Source: Cohaesibacter marisflavi
GTDB taxonomy: Bacteria; Pseudomonadota; Alphaproteobacteria; Rhizobiales; Cohaesibacteraceae
Direction of reading: 5' to 3'
NCBI RefSeq assembly: GCF_900115225.1
Contig: NZ_FOVR01000005.1
Coordinates: 220,618 to 284,617 of the forward strand
DNA: 64,000 nt
Made by a program: the position numbers and the translations under genes. The notes under the pieces are model-generated. The model ran no database searches, was not told the origin of the DNA, and worked only from the letters and a program-made list of their open reading frames with translations. Of this stretch, positions 46,393 to 55,516 are shown in pieces. Every line of letters begins with the position of its first letter. Positions within the stretch are counted from its first letter, which is position 1.

Positions 46393-49300
46393 TTACTCAA
46401 CGACTCTAATCCCAGAGAGGTTTGTTCCTTTGGAAAGGTTGGGGTGCTGGAATACCCTCTCGGATAATTCACGGACACCAGCGATCTCAGAAGCGGTACG
46501 AGGATCTTGAAGAACCATCTCGGCCTGAGATTCGCTTAAAATACCGCTGTTTTTAAGATTCTTTAGATAGCCAGATAGTTTATACAGCTTTACGTCCACT
46601 CGATCCTTTATCGCTTGGAACGCTACATAAGCGCATTGTGAGATTTTATGGCCTTCACTTGCCGCATTATTAATAAGTTCGTATGCTTCGAAGCCGGGTT
46701 CAAATCGTTGGTGCTTGGTTCGAATTAAGAACATTCCGAGATTGAAGCTAGCGTCAAGGCTTCCTGTATCTGAGGCTTTTCTCAACCAGTGAAGAGCTTG
46801 TTCAAGCGGCTTGTTTGATTCAAAATAGTTCAGCTCATATCCTACCCCTAATAGTAGCATTGAGCACGAGTTTCCGAGTTTCGCCGATCTTGTTAGAGCT
46901 TTCTCTGCCTCAGAAGCCGATATGATGTTGGAGTCTGCTGCAAGTTGCTTGAAGTAGATTAAGCCAAGGCAATAGTCTCCACACTGTTCACCAGCATCGC
47001 TAGCCTTGTGGCACAAGGTATAGGATTTCTGAAGGTTGGTGGATGATTGGTTTTCTAGTTCTATAAAGCCAAGGCCTGCGTATGCACTGTTTTGACCAAG
47101 AACTGAAGCTTTTTGAAAATATTCTTTGGCAAGAACGACGTTTTTTTCAAATACACTACCACTTAAAAGCGCCCATCCGTATGCAGTTGAAGCCTCTGCG
47201 CTACCGTGCCTGATCGCGGCTTCAAAGATTTTTTCGAGCCCATCAGGCCTGCTCTCCTTGGAACTAATGGCGGTCATTAAATCAGCAAAGACAAGATAAG
47301 TATATCCAAGACCTTCCTTTGAAGTTCCTTTTGAAATGAGTTCCAAAACCTTGTTCACGTTCTTTTTAACGCCAAAATTACCGCGTGCATATATTTCCGC
47401 AAGCGCGATTGCGGCATACCCATTTTTTTCCTCTACTGCACGATGAAGTAATGTTAATGCTTCCGTATATTTGTCATCATCTGGGTTTTCGTACAAATAG
47501 ATGAGGGCCAGTTTGAGCATAGAATTGCGGTCGTTTTTGCTGACGCCTTTCTGGTAGAAATCTATAGCCTTATCGATATCTCTATCTACACCAAGGCCAT
47601 TCTTATACATGTCAGCTACAAACGAATAGGCGTAGGAATATTCTTGGTCAGCGGCTTTTTTATACAGATCGAACGCAATTTTCGACGACTGCTCTACACC
47701 TTGTCCATGTTCATATAGCTTGCCCAGCTCTACTTGTCCTTTTGCACTTCCAGATTCTGCAGCCTTTTGTAACCAAATCAATGCGCTTTTATAGTCTGGT
47801 TCAGCCTGATCATTTCCTGCGATGTAGAAATTGGCGAGATCAATTTGTGCAGCTACGTATCCACCTTCTGCGGCCTTTTCGTACCACTCTTTTGCTTTCT
47901 TATAATTAGGAAATGCGCCATCGGAACGGTGCAAATTTTCGTACAATCGCGCTAGGTTATGCTGAGCGCGATGTAGGTTTTGATTTGCAGAGCGCTCATA
48001 CCAGTCAAGAGCCTGACTGTAGTCTTGATCTACACCTAAGCCCTTCTCATACAAGTAGCCTAGGTCATTTTCCGCATTCGCATGGCCTTGCTTTGCTGCC
48101 AGATCATACCACTTAAATGCTTCTTTGTACGGATCCTCTACATATACTTTCTTGTAGTAATAGAGGTTTCCTAGATTGTATTGTGCTTGTGCTGATCCTT
48201 GATTGGCTGCTTTGAGATACCATTTCTCAGCGTTAGAAATGCTGGGGTTGGGAACTCCTTGCCCTGTCTCGTAAAGATAGCCAAGATCCAGTTGTGAGCC
48301 AGAATTTCCGCCGTTTGCTGCGAGCTTAAAAGCCTCGACAGCTTTCACGAGGTCTGGCGAACCACATTTGCCTTCTTTGTAATACCATCCAAGCCAATGA
48401 GCCGCTTCAATTTGACCTTTCTTAGCGGCCTGCTCTGTAAACTCAAGCCCGCGACAACGCTCTTCTTGGTCTTCATGCTCGTATAGCATTTTCCCAAGAT
48501 AATGAGCTGCTCTTGAATGGCCTAGCGCGGCAGCTTTTGTCATCAAATTCTTATATTTCTCGGTGGATTTTTCTACCGCCAATCCGTCGCGGTGAAGAAG
48601 AGCTAACTGATATAACGCGTCTTTGTTGTTGTTTTCGCTCATCTCAACGAGACCTAAATCGATGGCGCTTTGTGCAGTAACTTTTGCAAATTCAGGGTTC
48701 TTTACGGTGCCAACGCCATGCAAGTAGGTTACTGCAAGTGCCGCCCGAGCAGGCGCATAGTCGTCGTCATTGGCTTCTAGAAGTGCTTCGAAATGCTTGT
48801 AATTTTCGTCTTTCGCGCGATGCAGTTTCGCTTGCTCGTAGGAAGCGCTTCCGACTACATTTACTTCAATTGGATTTTCTGGCTGGATGACATAGTTCTC
48901 ATAGTAATAAAAGACTGCCAATATGACGGTTACAATCGCGACGGATATGAAAGATATAGGACGTACGAATTGATTTAGCTTTTGAATTCGAGCGTGATTT
49001 TTTCTGGTTCTGACTTGTCGAGGTTGATTGCCATCAATGAGGCTATTACCTTCTGACTTCGAGGTAGGAACATGCCTGCCAAATTTTTTCTCAAAGGTTT
49101 TTCCAAAGAAAGCCAGGTCAACTCTTTCAGCAGCTTCGTTCAGATTGTTGTCTTCGGAAATGTGTGCGGTGTAGTAAATAGCCAGAACAACTGACATATG
49201 CTGTGAAACACCATCCGGACCAATCTTGTCTAAGAAATTGGATTTGACTTTGGGGCCAGTTGAGAATGAAGCGCCAGACAACGTCCTTTTGACTTTCTCG

Positions 49301-49530
49301 TATCCAATGCTTTTTACGTCATTGGACAAGAACTCTTTCCAAGTTTCCTCTTTTAATTTTGAGATGTCGCTCGAGTATTTCTTTTCTACCGCGTCGCCAA
49401 TTATCTCTTTGATGTAACTGCCCAGCTTGGTGGCTTTTGTTCCCCCAACATGTTCAAACTCATTTTCCAGCAGCGTTTCGAATTTTTCAAAACCATCCCG
49501 TTTATTGAGATGCAAGTCGTTAGCAATCAT
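46393..49530 (-). CDS. Membrane-anchored Sel1-repeat protein
   Basis: 1045 residues. A cytoplasmic N-terminal domain of about 185 residues has no recognised family. One transmembrane helix follows (ISFISVAIVTVILAVFYYY, about 191-210). Over 700 residues of Sel1-like repeats come next, 36 residues each, of the type AQYNLGNLYYYKK, AENDLGYLYEKGLGVDQDYS and AQIDLANFYIAGN. Such repeats form solenoids that bind proteins; the repeat part would lie outside the cytoplasm. AT-rich like SPARTA. Its role in the island is unknown. It is convergent with the helicase, with the hairpin array between them. Confidence 0.85.
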   Translation of the reverse strand: MIANDLHLNKRDGFEKFETLLENEFEHVGGTKATKLGSYIKEIIGDAVEKKYSSDISKLKEETWKEFLSNDVKSIGYEKVKRTLSGASFSTGPKVKSNFLDKIGPDGVSQHMSVVLAIYYTAHISEDNNLNEAAERVDLAFFGKTFEKKFGRHVPTSKSEGNSLIDGNQPRQVRTRKNHARIQKLNQFVRPISFISVAIVTVILAVFYYYENYVIQPENPIEVNVVGSASYEQAKLHRAKDENYKHFEALLEANDDDYAPARAALAVTYLHGVGTVKNPEFAKVTAQSAIDLGLVEMSENNNKDALYQLALLHRDGLAVEKSTEKYKNLMTKAAALGHSRAAHYLGKMLYEHEDQEERCRGLEFTEQAAKKGQIEAAHWLGWYYKEGKCGSPDLVKAVEAFKLAANGGNSGSQLDLGYLYETGQGVPNPSISNAEKWYLKAANQGSAQAQYNLGNLYYYKKVYVEDPYKEAFKWYDLAAKQGHANAENDLGYLYEKGLGVDQDYSQALDWYERSANQNLHRAQHNLARLYENLHRSDGAFPNYKKAKEWYEKAAEGGYVAAQIDLANFYIAGNDQAEPDYKSALIWLQKAAESGSAKGQVELGKLYEHGQGVEQSSKIAFDLYKKAADQEYSYAYSFVADMYKNGLGVDRDIDKAIDFYQKGVSKNDRNSMLKLALIYLYENPDDDKYTEALTLLHRAVEEKNGYAAIALAEIYARGNFGVKKNVNKVLELISKGTSKEGLGYTYLVFADLMTAISSKESRPDGLEKIFEAAIRHGSAEASTAYGWALLSGSVFEKNVVLAKEYFQKASVLGQNSAYAGLGFIELENQSSTNLQKSYTLCHKASDAGEQCGDYCLGLIYFKQLAADSNIISASEAEKALTRSAKLGNSCSMLLLGVGYELNYFESNKPLEQALHWLRKASDTGSLDASFNLGMFLIRTKHQRFEPGFEAYELINNAASEGHKISQCAYVAFQAIKDRVDVKLYKLSGYLKNLKNSGILSESQAEMVLQDPRTASEIAGVRELSERVFQHPNLSKGTNLSGIRVVE

Positions 49531-49625
49531 GAATCACCAAAAAAAAGACCACTTCCAGCAGGATGGGTAGTTTAGGATTACTTAGTCATACTTTCTAGCC
49601 TTGGATGGATGTTAAAGATGATTTT

Positions 49626-49994
49626 TCAGCTAGGAGTTGGATAATGGGGATGATTGTCGCTCGGGCTTTCAAAGTCAGAGTGGACGACTTCTCCTGTATG
49701 GATGTCACGGTTTATTGCTCCGAGGAATTCTCCATAACTGTACCAAAGCTCGCTATACACCACGCCTGTCTCTCGCCAAATTGATACATCAGCTGGGCCG
49801 TCATTTCTATTTCTTTGGCCGTGGTACCAATACTCGAGTTGTGTCTCGTCTTCGGTATGTCTTGTTACGGCTGGCAGGTTGCGTGGCCGATGAAGTTGCT
49901 CCTGCTCATCAAACCACTCTTCCTTAACCGGTTGGTCGGTCTCCATATCGATTTCGGTTACAACAAATGCCTTTTCTGTATAAGTCGATTTCAT
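49626..49994 (-). CDS. Small hypothetical protein, MORN/YwqK-like
   Basis: 122 residues, acidic. Two stretches, LEYWYHGQRNRNDGPADVSIW and YSELWYSYGEFLGAINRD, resemble the short WY-G-x-x-H/N-R-x-D/GPA strands of MORN/YwqK-type proteins. No signal peptide. It lies 95 bp upstream of the Sel1-repeat gene on the same strand and may be its operon partner. I cannot assign a function. Confidence 0.6.
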   Translation of the reverse strand: MKSTYTEKAFVVTEIDMETDQPVKEEWFDEQEQLHRPRNLPAVTRHTEDETQLEYWYHGQRNRNDGPADVSIWRETGVVYSELWYSYGEFLGAINRDIHTGEVVHSDFESPSDNHPHYPTPS

Positions 49995-50208
49995 ATATAC
50001 AGAATATCAAAAATATTAAAAACATACAATCTTTCAATGATTTATCGAGTGATATCAGACCGATATTAGCAAGAAGTAAGCAGGTTGTCTGTCGATTTGG
50101 TGCTTTTTTTAATGCCAAGTTTGTTTCAGCGCACGGGTTAAGGAAATCGCCTCAGCCCACCCCACTTGGAATTCGATCGTTTTCCACTTTTTTGCAGGAA
50201 GTGGATAC

Positions 50209-50814
50209 ATGCAAAAGAAATCAACAATCGACGCTGCGAGCAATGGTAATAATCAAACACTCTCAACATGGAAGGACATTCTTGAAGCATCAGGGATTAT
50301 CAATTTCGATCCCAAAACTGATCCCTGGGAGATTCTCCAGATGAAAATCGCAAAAGCAGGAGAAGTGTCTGGGGCACCCACCTCGCAGTTGCGCGACCCA
50401 TATTTTGAAAGCGAATTGGCGTGCTTTTTTCGCGCATGGGAGCTATCAGCGATGAGGACATTACACTCAGCGATATCGATCATTTTGGATCATCACGCAA
50501 ACGGTGGGGTGATCGCGACAGCCAAAGGCGAAGTTCTTGACATTGAGCGTATGGAAACCTTTGATAAGCCTTGTGTTTATAACATTCATGGTAATGTAGT
50601 TCTATTTGGTGAAGATTGTCCTTTATCGAATCTGGAGAATTCATTCACTAAATGCGCACGCCGCGCTATGAATAGGTTCTTCGAGAAGGCAAGCCAACCG
50701 AGTATTCATTGTATTGAAAACCGTCGTTTGTCTATGATTTTCTGGTTGGATATTGCTCGGAAAATTGTTTTGGAACGTTGCAAAACGGCTTTTGACGAAA
50801 TTGTTTTGCCCTAG
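50209..50814 (+). CDS. Hypothetical cargo protein
   Basis: 201 residues, no recognised family, no signal. Sequence features are a helical middle (SELACFFRAWELSAMRTLHS) and a C-terminal cysteine-containing helix (DIARKIVLERCKTAFDEIV). It stands alone, AT-rich, between convergent and divergent genes, with a strong hairpin just after it. Confidence 0.6.
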   Translation: MQKKSTIDAASNGNNQTLSTWKDILEASGIINFDPKTDPWEILQMKIAKAGEVSGAPTSQLRDPYFESELACFFRAWELSAMRTLHSAISIILDHHANGGVIATAKGEVLDIERMETFDKPCVYNIHGNVVLFGEDCPLSNLENSFTKCARRAMNRFFEKASQPSIHCIENRRLSMIFWLDIARKIVLERCKTAFDEIVLP

Positions 50815-50824
50815 TGTTTGTAGG

Positions 50825-50847
50825 CGGCATCCCGAAGCGGGATGCCG
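50825..50847. terminator. Terminator-like hairpin
   Basis: A perfect 10-bp stem (CGGCATCCCG, 3-base loop, complement) directly after the hypothetical gene, then a T/C-rich stretch. It probably serves the genes from both sides. Confidence 0.75.
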
Positions 50848-50863
50848 TCTTCTTCGTTTCCGA

Positions 50864-51004
50864 CTAAGATCGTTGCGAAAACAAACCGTCTGCAACAGGC
50901 TCGATGCATTCCCGCAATGCTCGGATGCGGTTTTCCAGCATTCCCAGTTCGGTCATGAGGTTGATGAGGCTGTCGATGACAGCGTCTTGTTCTGATTGGG
51001 TCAT
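50864..51004 (-). CDS. Tiny protein coupled to the resolvase
   Basis: 46 residues: MTQSEQDAVIDSLINLMTEL then a helix with ENRIRALRECIEP. Its ATG overlaps the resolvase stop (ATGA, 51001-51004), so it is translated with it. Short proteins of this kind sit after small recombinases in some plasmids; the function is not known. Confidence 0.6.
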   Translation of the reverse strand: MTQSEQDAVIDSLINLMTELGMLENRIRALRECIEPVADGLFSQRS

Positions 51005-51600
51005 GTGGTTGCCCCCACTCTTCGTATAGCTCTGTCTAGTGTCATTCGGGAGACCCCAAGTCGCTTGGCTATGTCCTCGCGACAACGTCCAGTTTGGGTG
51101 ATGGTGCGGGCAGCATCCATCGCTTGCTTTTTAGACAGGCTACGGGGACGGCCTAGTCTTGTTCCACGTTTACGAGCGGCGCGGAGCCCGGCGGCGGTAT
51201 TTTCTGCGATTATCTGGCGCTGGAACTCGGCAACGGCGCTGAATAGATGGAACGTCAGTTGTCCCGCTGGTGTTGCCGTGTTGATCCCTTCTGATAGTGA
51301 GCAGAAATGGATGCCTTCTTTCTGGAACCGTACCAAAAGATCGGAGAGATGCAGGACTGAACGCCCGAGGCGGTCTAGTTTGTAGACCACCACCATGTCA
51401 TCCCGTTTTAGCGTGGCGAGCATGTCGTCCAGACCGGGGCGTTTGGCTTTGGCTCCTGATATGCCGTGATCTTGAAATATCCGCGCGCAACCAACGGATT
51501 TGAGGCAGTCGATTTGGAGGTCGAGCCTTTGCTCCGGGGTTGAGACACGTGCATAGCCCATGAGCCGCCCGTGACATTTTGGCTCTGGTAAGAAAGTCAT
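51001..51600 (-). CDS. Small serine recombinase (resolvase/invertase type)
   Basis: 199 residues. The catalytic serine is in LMGYARVSTPEQ, followed by QDHGISGAKAKRPGLDDML, KLDRLGRSVLHLSDL and the helix LFSAVAEFQRQIIAENT. A C-terminal HTH (CREDIAKRLGVSRMTLDRAI) completes a Tn3-resolvase-like or Hin-like enzyme. It could resolve multimers of the excised element or invert a segment. Upstream (51601-51758) are short palindromes such as TTTCAAATTTGAAA that might be crossover sites. Confidence 0.92.
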   Translation of the reverse strand: MTFLPEPKCHGRLMGYARVSTPEQRLDLQIDCLKSVGCARIFQDHGISGAKAKRPGLDDMLATLKRDDMVVVYKLDRLGRSVLHLSDLLVRFQKEGIHFCSLSEGINTATPAGQLTFHLFSAVAEFQRQIIAENTAAGLRAARKRGTRLGRPRSLSKKQAMDAARTITQTGRCREDIAKRLGVSRMTLDRAIRRVGATT

Positions 51601-51758
51601 GGCAAAACTCCCTTTTCAAAAACGATCCTTTTTGAGTTCGGGAATCCGGTCACGCTTTGGCGGCTTTCAAATTTGAAAAATCCAGTTATTCCGCCGCTTT
51701 TCAGTTTTGCATAATTCATCTTTTGGCTGTACGATTTCTTTAACAAATTCCATCACTT

Positions 51759-52109
51759 ATGAGAAAATCAAGCCTAGCACAGATTGCCGCAATCACTGCA
51801 ATAGCTTTCGCTTCTTCCATGCCTACGTATGCGGCAAGTGAAAGCGTGAAAACAAAAGAGTTTTTAACTTACGATTATGCTTCGCAAGAGTATTTCATCA
51901 AACTCACCATCAATACCGCGACTGTGATTGCAACACAGATACGGCCAGATATGGCACAGTGCATTGCGAGTTGGTATGGTGACACACCTGCCGAAACTAA
52001 AAAGAAAGATGCAGAAATTCTGGCAACTATGAAACGTTTGCCAGAGACTTATCCAAGTGCTGTGCTTATAGCAATTCTGCAAAAGCACTGTGGCAAGTTT
52101 GGAAAATAA
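51759..52109 (+). CDS. Small secreted protein of unknown function
   Basis: 116 residues with a Sec signal (IAAITAIAFASSMPTYAASE). The mature part has two cysteines (MAQCIASWYGD and KHCGKFGK) that could pair in the periplasm. Genes of this size occur in transfer regions. It ends exactly where the convergent gene's stop begins. Confidence 0.65.
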   Translation: MRKSSLAQIAAITAIAFASSMPTYAASESVKTKEFLTYDYASQEYFIKLTINTATVIATQIRPDMAQCIASWYGDTPAETKKKDAEILATMKRLPETYPSAVLIAILQKHCGKFGK

Positions 52110-52883
52110 CTAAACAGGTGGCAAAACGGTGATAGCGGCCAAAACTTGAGGTGAGGAGTCGACATGATGGCTAACATCATGCTTGGAGATGGCATCTACC
52201 CCATGGTCCAGCTCTTCCAACTCTTTCGTAATTTCTTTGGCTTCGTCACGGAGAGCGTCAACTTTATCTTGGTCAGGCGGATTGTCTTCATCATGCAATT
52301 CGTTGTCTATATCGCCAAGGCGCAAACTTAAGCGACTTCCTTCATTGGCAAATTCTTGCATTTTGTCCATGCGGCGCAATTGCTCTTCGCGCAATTCCAA
52401 GGAAGGTCTGTCCGTCCAGTCGATACCATCAACGATCGCTTGATCCACGAGTTCCCCGTCCTCGGTATAGACCTCTCCGCGTTCGTTCATAAAGGCTTTC
52501 TTGCCATTAGGCAGGGTCACTGCCTGTTCTAGCGTTTCATCGATTTCCTGTTGTAGTTTTTCGATGACTGCATCAACTTTATCCAGAAATGCCCCGGCCT
52601 TAATCTGCGCCCCGCGAATATCCCGCTCCGCCACTTCAAATGCGTGAGCATATTCCGCACTAATCAACACCATATCCATGGCGCTAAGGCCATTCTTGCC
52701 CTTGCGCTCACCATCAACAATCTCGCGCACTTCGGGACTAAGGAACCGCGCCATGCGACCAACATTCGTACCGCGCAGCTCATGATTATGGTCATCCATA
52801 TTCTGCTGCCGAGCACGATTATTCTGCGCATTTGTTATGATGTTGAATTCGTCCCTATGTTCCACTAGTTCCCCAAAATCCAC
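52110..52883 (-). CDS. Hypothetical coiled-coil protein of the transfer region
   Basis: 257 residues from a GTG start (an ATG at 52799 would shorten it by 28). Acidic with long helices (KVDAVIEKLQQEIDETLEQA, then KVDALRDEAKEITKELEELD). It includes a strand-loop motif LPNGKKAFMNERGEVYTEDG. It resembles no named family I can identify. Position opposite the coupling-protein operon suggests a mobilisation or replication accessory. Confidence 0.6.
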   Translation of the reverse strand: MDFGELVEHRDEFNIITNAQNNRARQQNMDDHNHELRGTNVGRMARFLSPEVREIVDGERKGKNGLSAMDMVLISAEYAHAFEVAERDIRGAQIKAGAFLDKVDAVIEKLQQEIDETLEQAVTLPNGKKAFMNERGEVYTEDGELVDQAIVDGIDWTDRPSLELREEQLRRMDKMQEFANEGSRLSLRLGDIDNELHDEDNPPDQDKVDALRDEAKEITKELEELDHGVDAISKHDVSHHVDSSPQVLAAITVLPPV

Positions 52884-53089
52884 CTAAGTTTCAGTCCCTT
52901 AGATTATACCAAATTTTGGATATTAAAGTCAAAAAATACTCATACAGGTGGTTTCTGGTTTTGCTGAACAGACCTCTATCAAGCATGTCGCCCGAGATGC
53001 GCCCGGTCCTGACCCGAAGGCCTTGTCTGAAGCCGATATCTGAAAAGAGCCAATCGGCAAATTCTTTCAATTGAGACAAGGACAGAACC

Positions 53090-54115
53090 ATGTCGAAGAA
53101 AGGTTCCTACGGCGATCACGGATTGACGCCGGATGTTGAAGCGAAGCTGAAAGGCTTCGTTTTGGATGAGCTCAAAACATATGTAATGACGGCGCTTCTG
53201 CTGAAAGATGATGAAGTTGCCAGAACCCATCTGATTCAAAGCGTTCAATCAGCATTCAATGCGGCTTTTGGCGGTGTTTTGGCCTCTCTTAAAAGCCAGG
53301 TCGCGAGAAAAGAAAAACAAGTTCAATCCGCTCAGGCCGAGCTTGAAGAGGTTAAGGCCGAGCTTCGTACAACCAGCAAGCAGACCGCTTCTTGGCGCGG
53401 CAATCAGGGCAGAGACGAAGCCGATATGATCGAGGCTGAGTTCTGCGAATGGCAGAGCCGCCATAGGGTTGAAGCCACCATTCTGTTGATCGTTACCATG
53501 ATGGCGGCTGTAGCCTCTTTCATTACGGCCTATACTAATCTGGTTGGCAGCGGTGTTGTCGTTTTTCTCGACAATCCGTTGTTACCTGCTTCCATGGCGG
53601 CTTTGGCTCCTCTTTGCGGATTTGCCATCAAGTCAGTACATGGCTTCCTTAGAAGCGGCTGGCAGACGAGAAGCTACATCTTCTCGCTTGTATCAGCGAT
53701 GCTTGTTTCTGTTTGTCTCTGGATCGTGCTTTACGCAGGCTCCTACCACGGACTGAGCCCCAACGCCTTAAGTGGCGGCTTCCTTGACGATGCATCTTGG
53801 TGGGACGGCGTTCGCGATACGATTTTCATTATTGTCTCGCTCAGCACCGAAATCCTGATAAGTGCCGTGTTTGCCTTGCGCCTGACGATTATCGCGGGTC
53901 GCTATTCACCGGATTATTTCCGTCCCAATCAAGACTTTATCGATCTCGAGAAACGCGAATCTGCACTGGAGAAGCACCTTTTGAAACTCGAAGACGAGCT
54001 TGACGATTTGATCGCAGAACACTGCAGACTCGAAGCCGAACTTGAGGGCTATATCAACACAGCATTGCTGATGTTTGAAGGCCGTCGTGGTCAACCAACC
54101 CCATCCATCCTTTAA
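53090..54115 (+). CDS. Membrane protein with two coiled coils
   Basis: 341 residues. Coiled coil about 70-120 (ARKEKQVQSAQAELEEVKA), then four hydrophobic segments between about 130 and 270, and a second coiled coil at the C-terminus (ESALEKHLLKLEDELDDLIA). The soluble ends are probably cytoplasmic. AAGGA precedes the ATG. It opens a co-oriented row of genes ending with the coupling protein. Unknown role; possibly an envelope part of the mobilisation machinery. Confidence 0.7.
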   Translation: MSKKGSYGDHGLTPDVEAKLKGFVLDELKTYVMTALLLKDDEVARTHLIQSVQSAFNAAFGGVLASLKSQVARKEKQVQSAQAELEEVKAELRTTSKQTASWRGNQGRDEADMIEAEFCEWQSRHRVEATILLIVTMMAAVASFITAYTNLVGSGVVVFLDNPLLPASMAALAPLCGFAIKSVHGFLRSGWQTRSYIFSLVSAMLVSVCLWIVLYAGSYHGLSPNALSGGFLDDASWWDGVRDTIFIIVSLSTEILISAVFALRLTIIAGRYSPDYFRPNQDFIDLEKRESALEKHLLKLEDELDDLIAEHCRLEAELEGYINTALLMFEGRRGQPTPSIL

Positions 54116-54130
54116 TCACGGAGAGACATT

Positions 54131-55414
54131 ATGAAACGCTCAACAATCGCCTTTGCGTTGGTCGTTGCCACCGCTCTTTCAACTCCCTCTCTTGCTCGGG
54201 ATATGGTGTTTGGCTTCTCATCCCAGCAGACGCCAGAGGTTCTGAAGAAGCAGGCGGAACAAGCAATCGCTCATATGCTAGGTCATCTTGAACCCAATGA
54301 GACGGCTCGCTTTTTTGATGCAAGCAAGGTCAAGCTGGTCGCCACCTTCAAGGCACCGGAGGGCAAACATGCCAAGATTCCAAAGGTGTTTTTGAATGCC
54401 AATCCAAAGGCACTGGCTGGTTTGAAGAAGTTTATCAAGAGTGCTGAGGCTGTTCCCGGTCGTGTTAGTGGTGTTGATATGCCTGCCATGTTTGCTACCC
54501 TGCGCCAGAATTATCAGACCGAGGATGGTGCTGACTTGATTATTCTGGGCTCTCCCATCCATGATGATCCTAAAGCACCATCCCTATCAATGATTGGAGG
54601 TCGTGTGCCGAATGACGGCCACATTGCCGCCAATGTGAGTGAGAGTCCCTATGGAACATCAGGGCTTTCCGGCTCGCTGAAAGGCTATGATGTCTATATC
54701 GGCTTTGATGGATTTGACTGGGTGGTTTCTAATGCCCATCGCTATCAAGTGAAGCGTTTTTGGTCTTTGAGTGTTGAGGCGCATGGCGGTTCGTTGGCAT
54801 ATTTTGGTGATGACCTTGCCACATTGTTTGAGACGGCTGGAACGGACGTGCCAGATATCAAGCATAGCCAACCGTTGGAGGCAACGGATAAGAAGGAGAT
54901 GCTTTTGTTCGAGCGCGATACGGGCAAGATTGCGCAAGTTTATGACGCGCGTCCAGAACCACACCCTGCGCCTGAGCCAGTTTGGCGTCGTGCAGTTAAT
55001 CCGCGCATCGGTGTAAGCTGGACGGCCCCTAAAGCTGATCTCGATCTGTTTGTTCGGCCTACACCATCATCGCCAGTGATCTATTTTGGGCAGGCCAGCA
55101 CGGAGGAAGGCCAGCTTTACAAGGATTTCCGCAATAGCCCGGTCAATGGCTTTGAAACTGTGGCTCTGAATGGCACTTATGATCTCAGCGACACGTTACT
55201 GGCGATCAACCTCTATGGCGGCAAAGTGCCTGTTGGTGGCGTTAGCGGAGAAATCCGCATTGCCATCGATGATGAGGTCTGGGCGAAGTCCTTCACCATT
55301 GCCGCCAAGCAAGGCAACAAGGGCAAGGGTGCAGAGAGTGTTATGCGTGATGGTCAAGTGCCGAACAAGGCATGGATCATCATCAAACCAACAGACATTT
55401 TGACCGGGAAATAG
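54131..55414 (+). CDS. Secreted protein of the transfer operon
   Basis: 427 residues, with a Sec signal (STIAFALVVATALSTPSLAR). Beta-rich mature part; the C-terminal half (NPRIGVSWTAPKADLDLFVR onward) looks like a beta-sandwich and has DSLSD-like surface repeats. No cysteine motif. 15 bp after the preceding gene. No family recognised; probably periplasmic or surface-exposed. Confidence 0.7.
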   Translation: MKRSTIAFALVVATALSTPSLARDMVFGFSSQQTPEVLKKQAEQAIAHMLGHLEPNETARFFDASKVKLVATFKAPEGKHAKIPKVFLNANPKALAGLKKFIKSAEAVPGRVSGVDMPAMFATLRQNYQTEDGADLIILGSPIHDDPKAPSLSMIGGRVPNDGHIAANVSESPYGTSGLSGSLKGYDVYIGFDGFDWVVSNAHRYQVKRFWSLSVEAHGGSLAYFGDDLATLFETAGTDVPDIKHSQPLEATDKKEMLLFERDTGKIAQVYDARPEPHPAPEPVWRRAVNPRIGVSWTAPKADLDLFVRPTPSSPVIYFGQASTEEGQLYKDFRNSPVNGFETVALNGTYDLSDTLLAINLYGGKVPVGGVSGEIRIAIDDEVWAKSFTIAAKQGNKGKGAESVMRDGQVPNKAWIIIKPTDILTGK

Positions 55415-55470
55415 CCCAAACCCGGCCCGATCATCACCCTCCTGAGATATCGAAAAATCCCAAGCTGAAC

Positions 55471-55502
55471 AGGCGCTTCGCATAACGCGGAGCGCCTTTT
55501 TG
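55471..55502 (+). terminator. Hairpin with T-run inside the transfer operon
   Basis: GGCGCT and its complement with an inner CGC/GCG pair and five T, 15 bp before the coupling-protein gene. It may attenuate transcription, so the coupling protein may be made in lower amount or from its own promoter. Confidence 0.75.
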
Positions 55503-55516
55503 CGAAAGGATACGAT

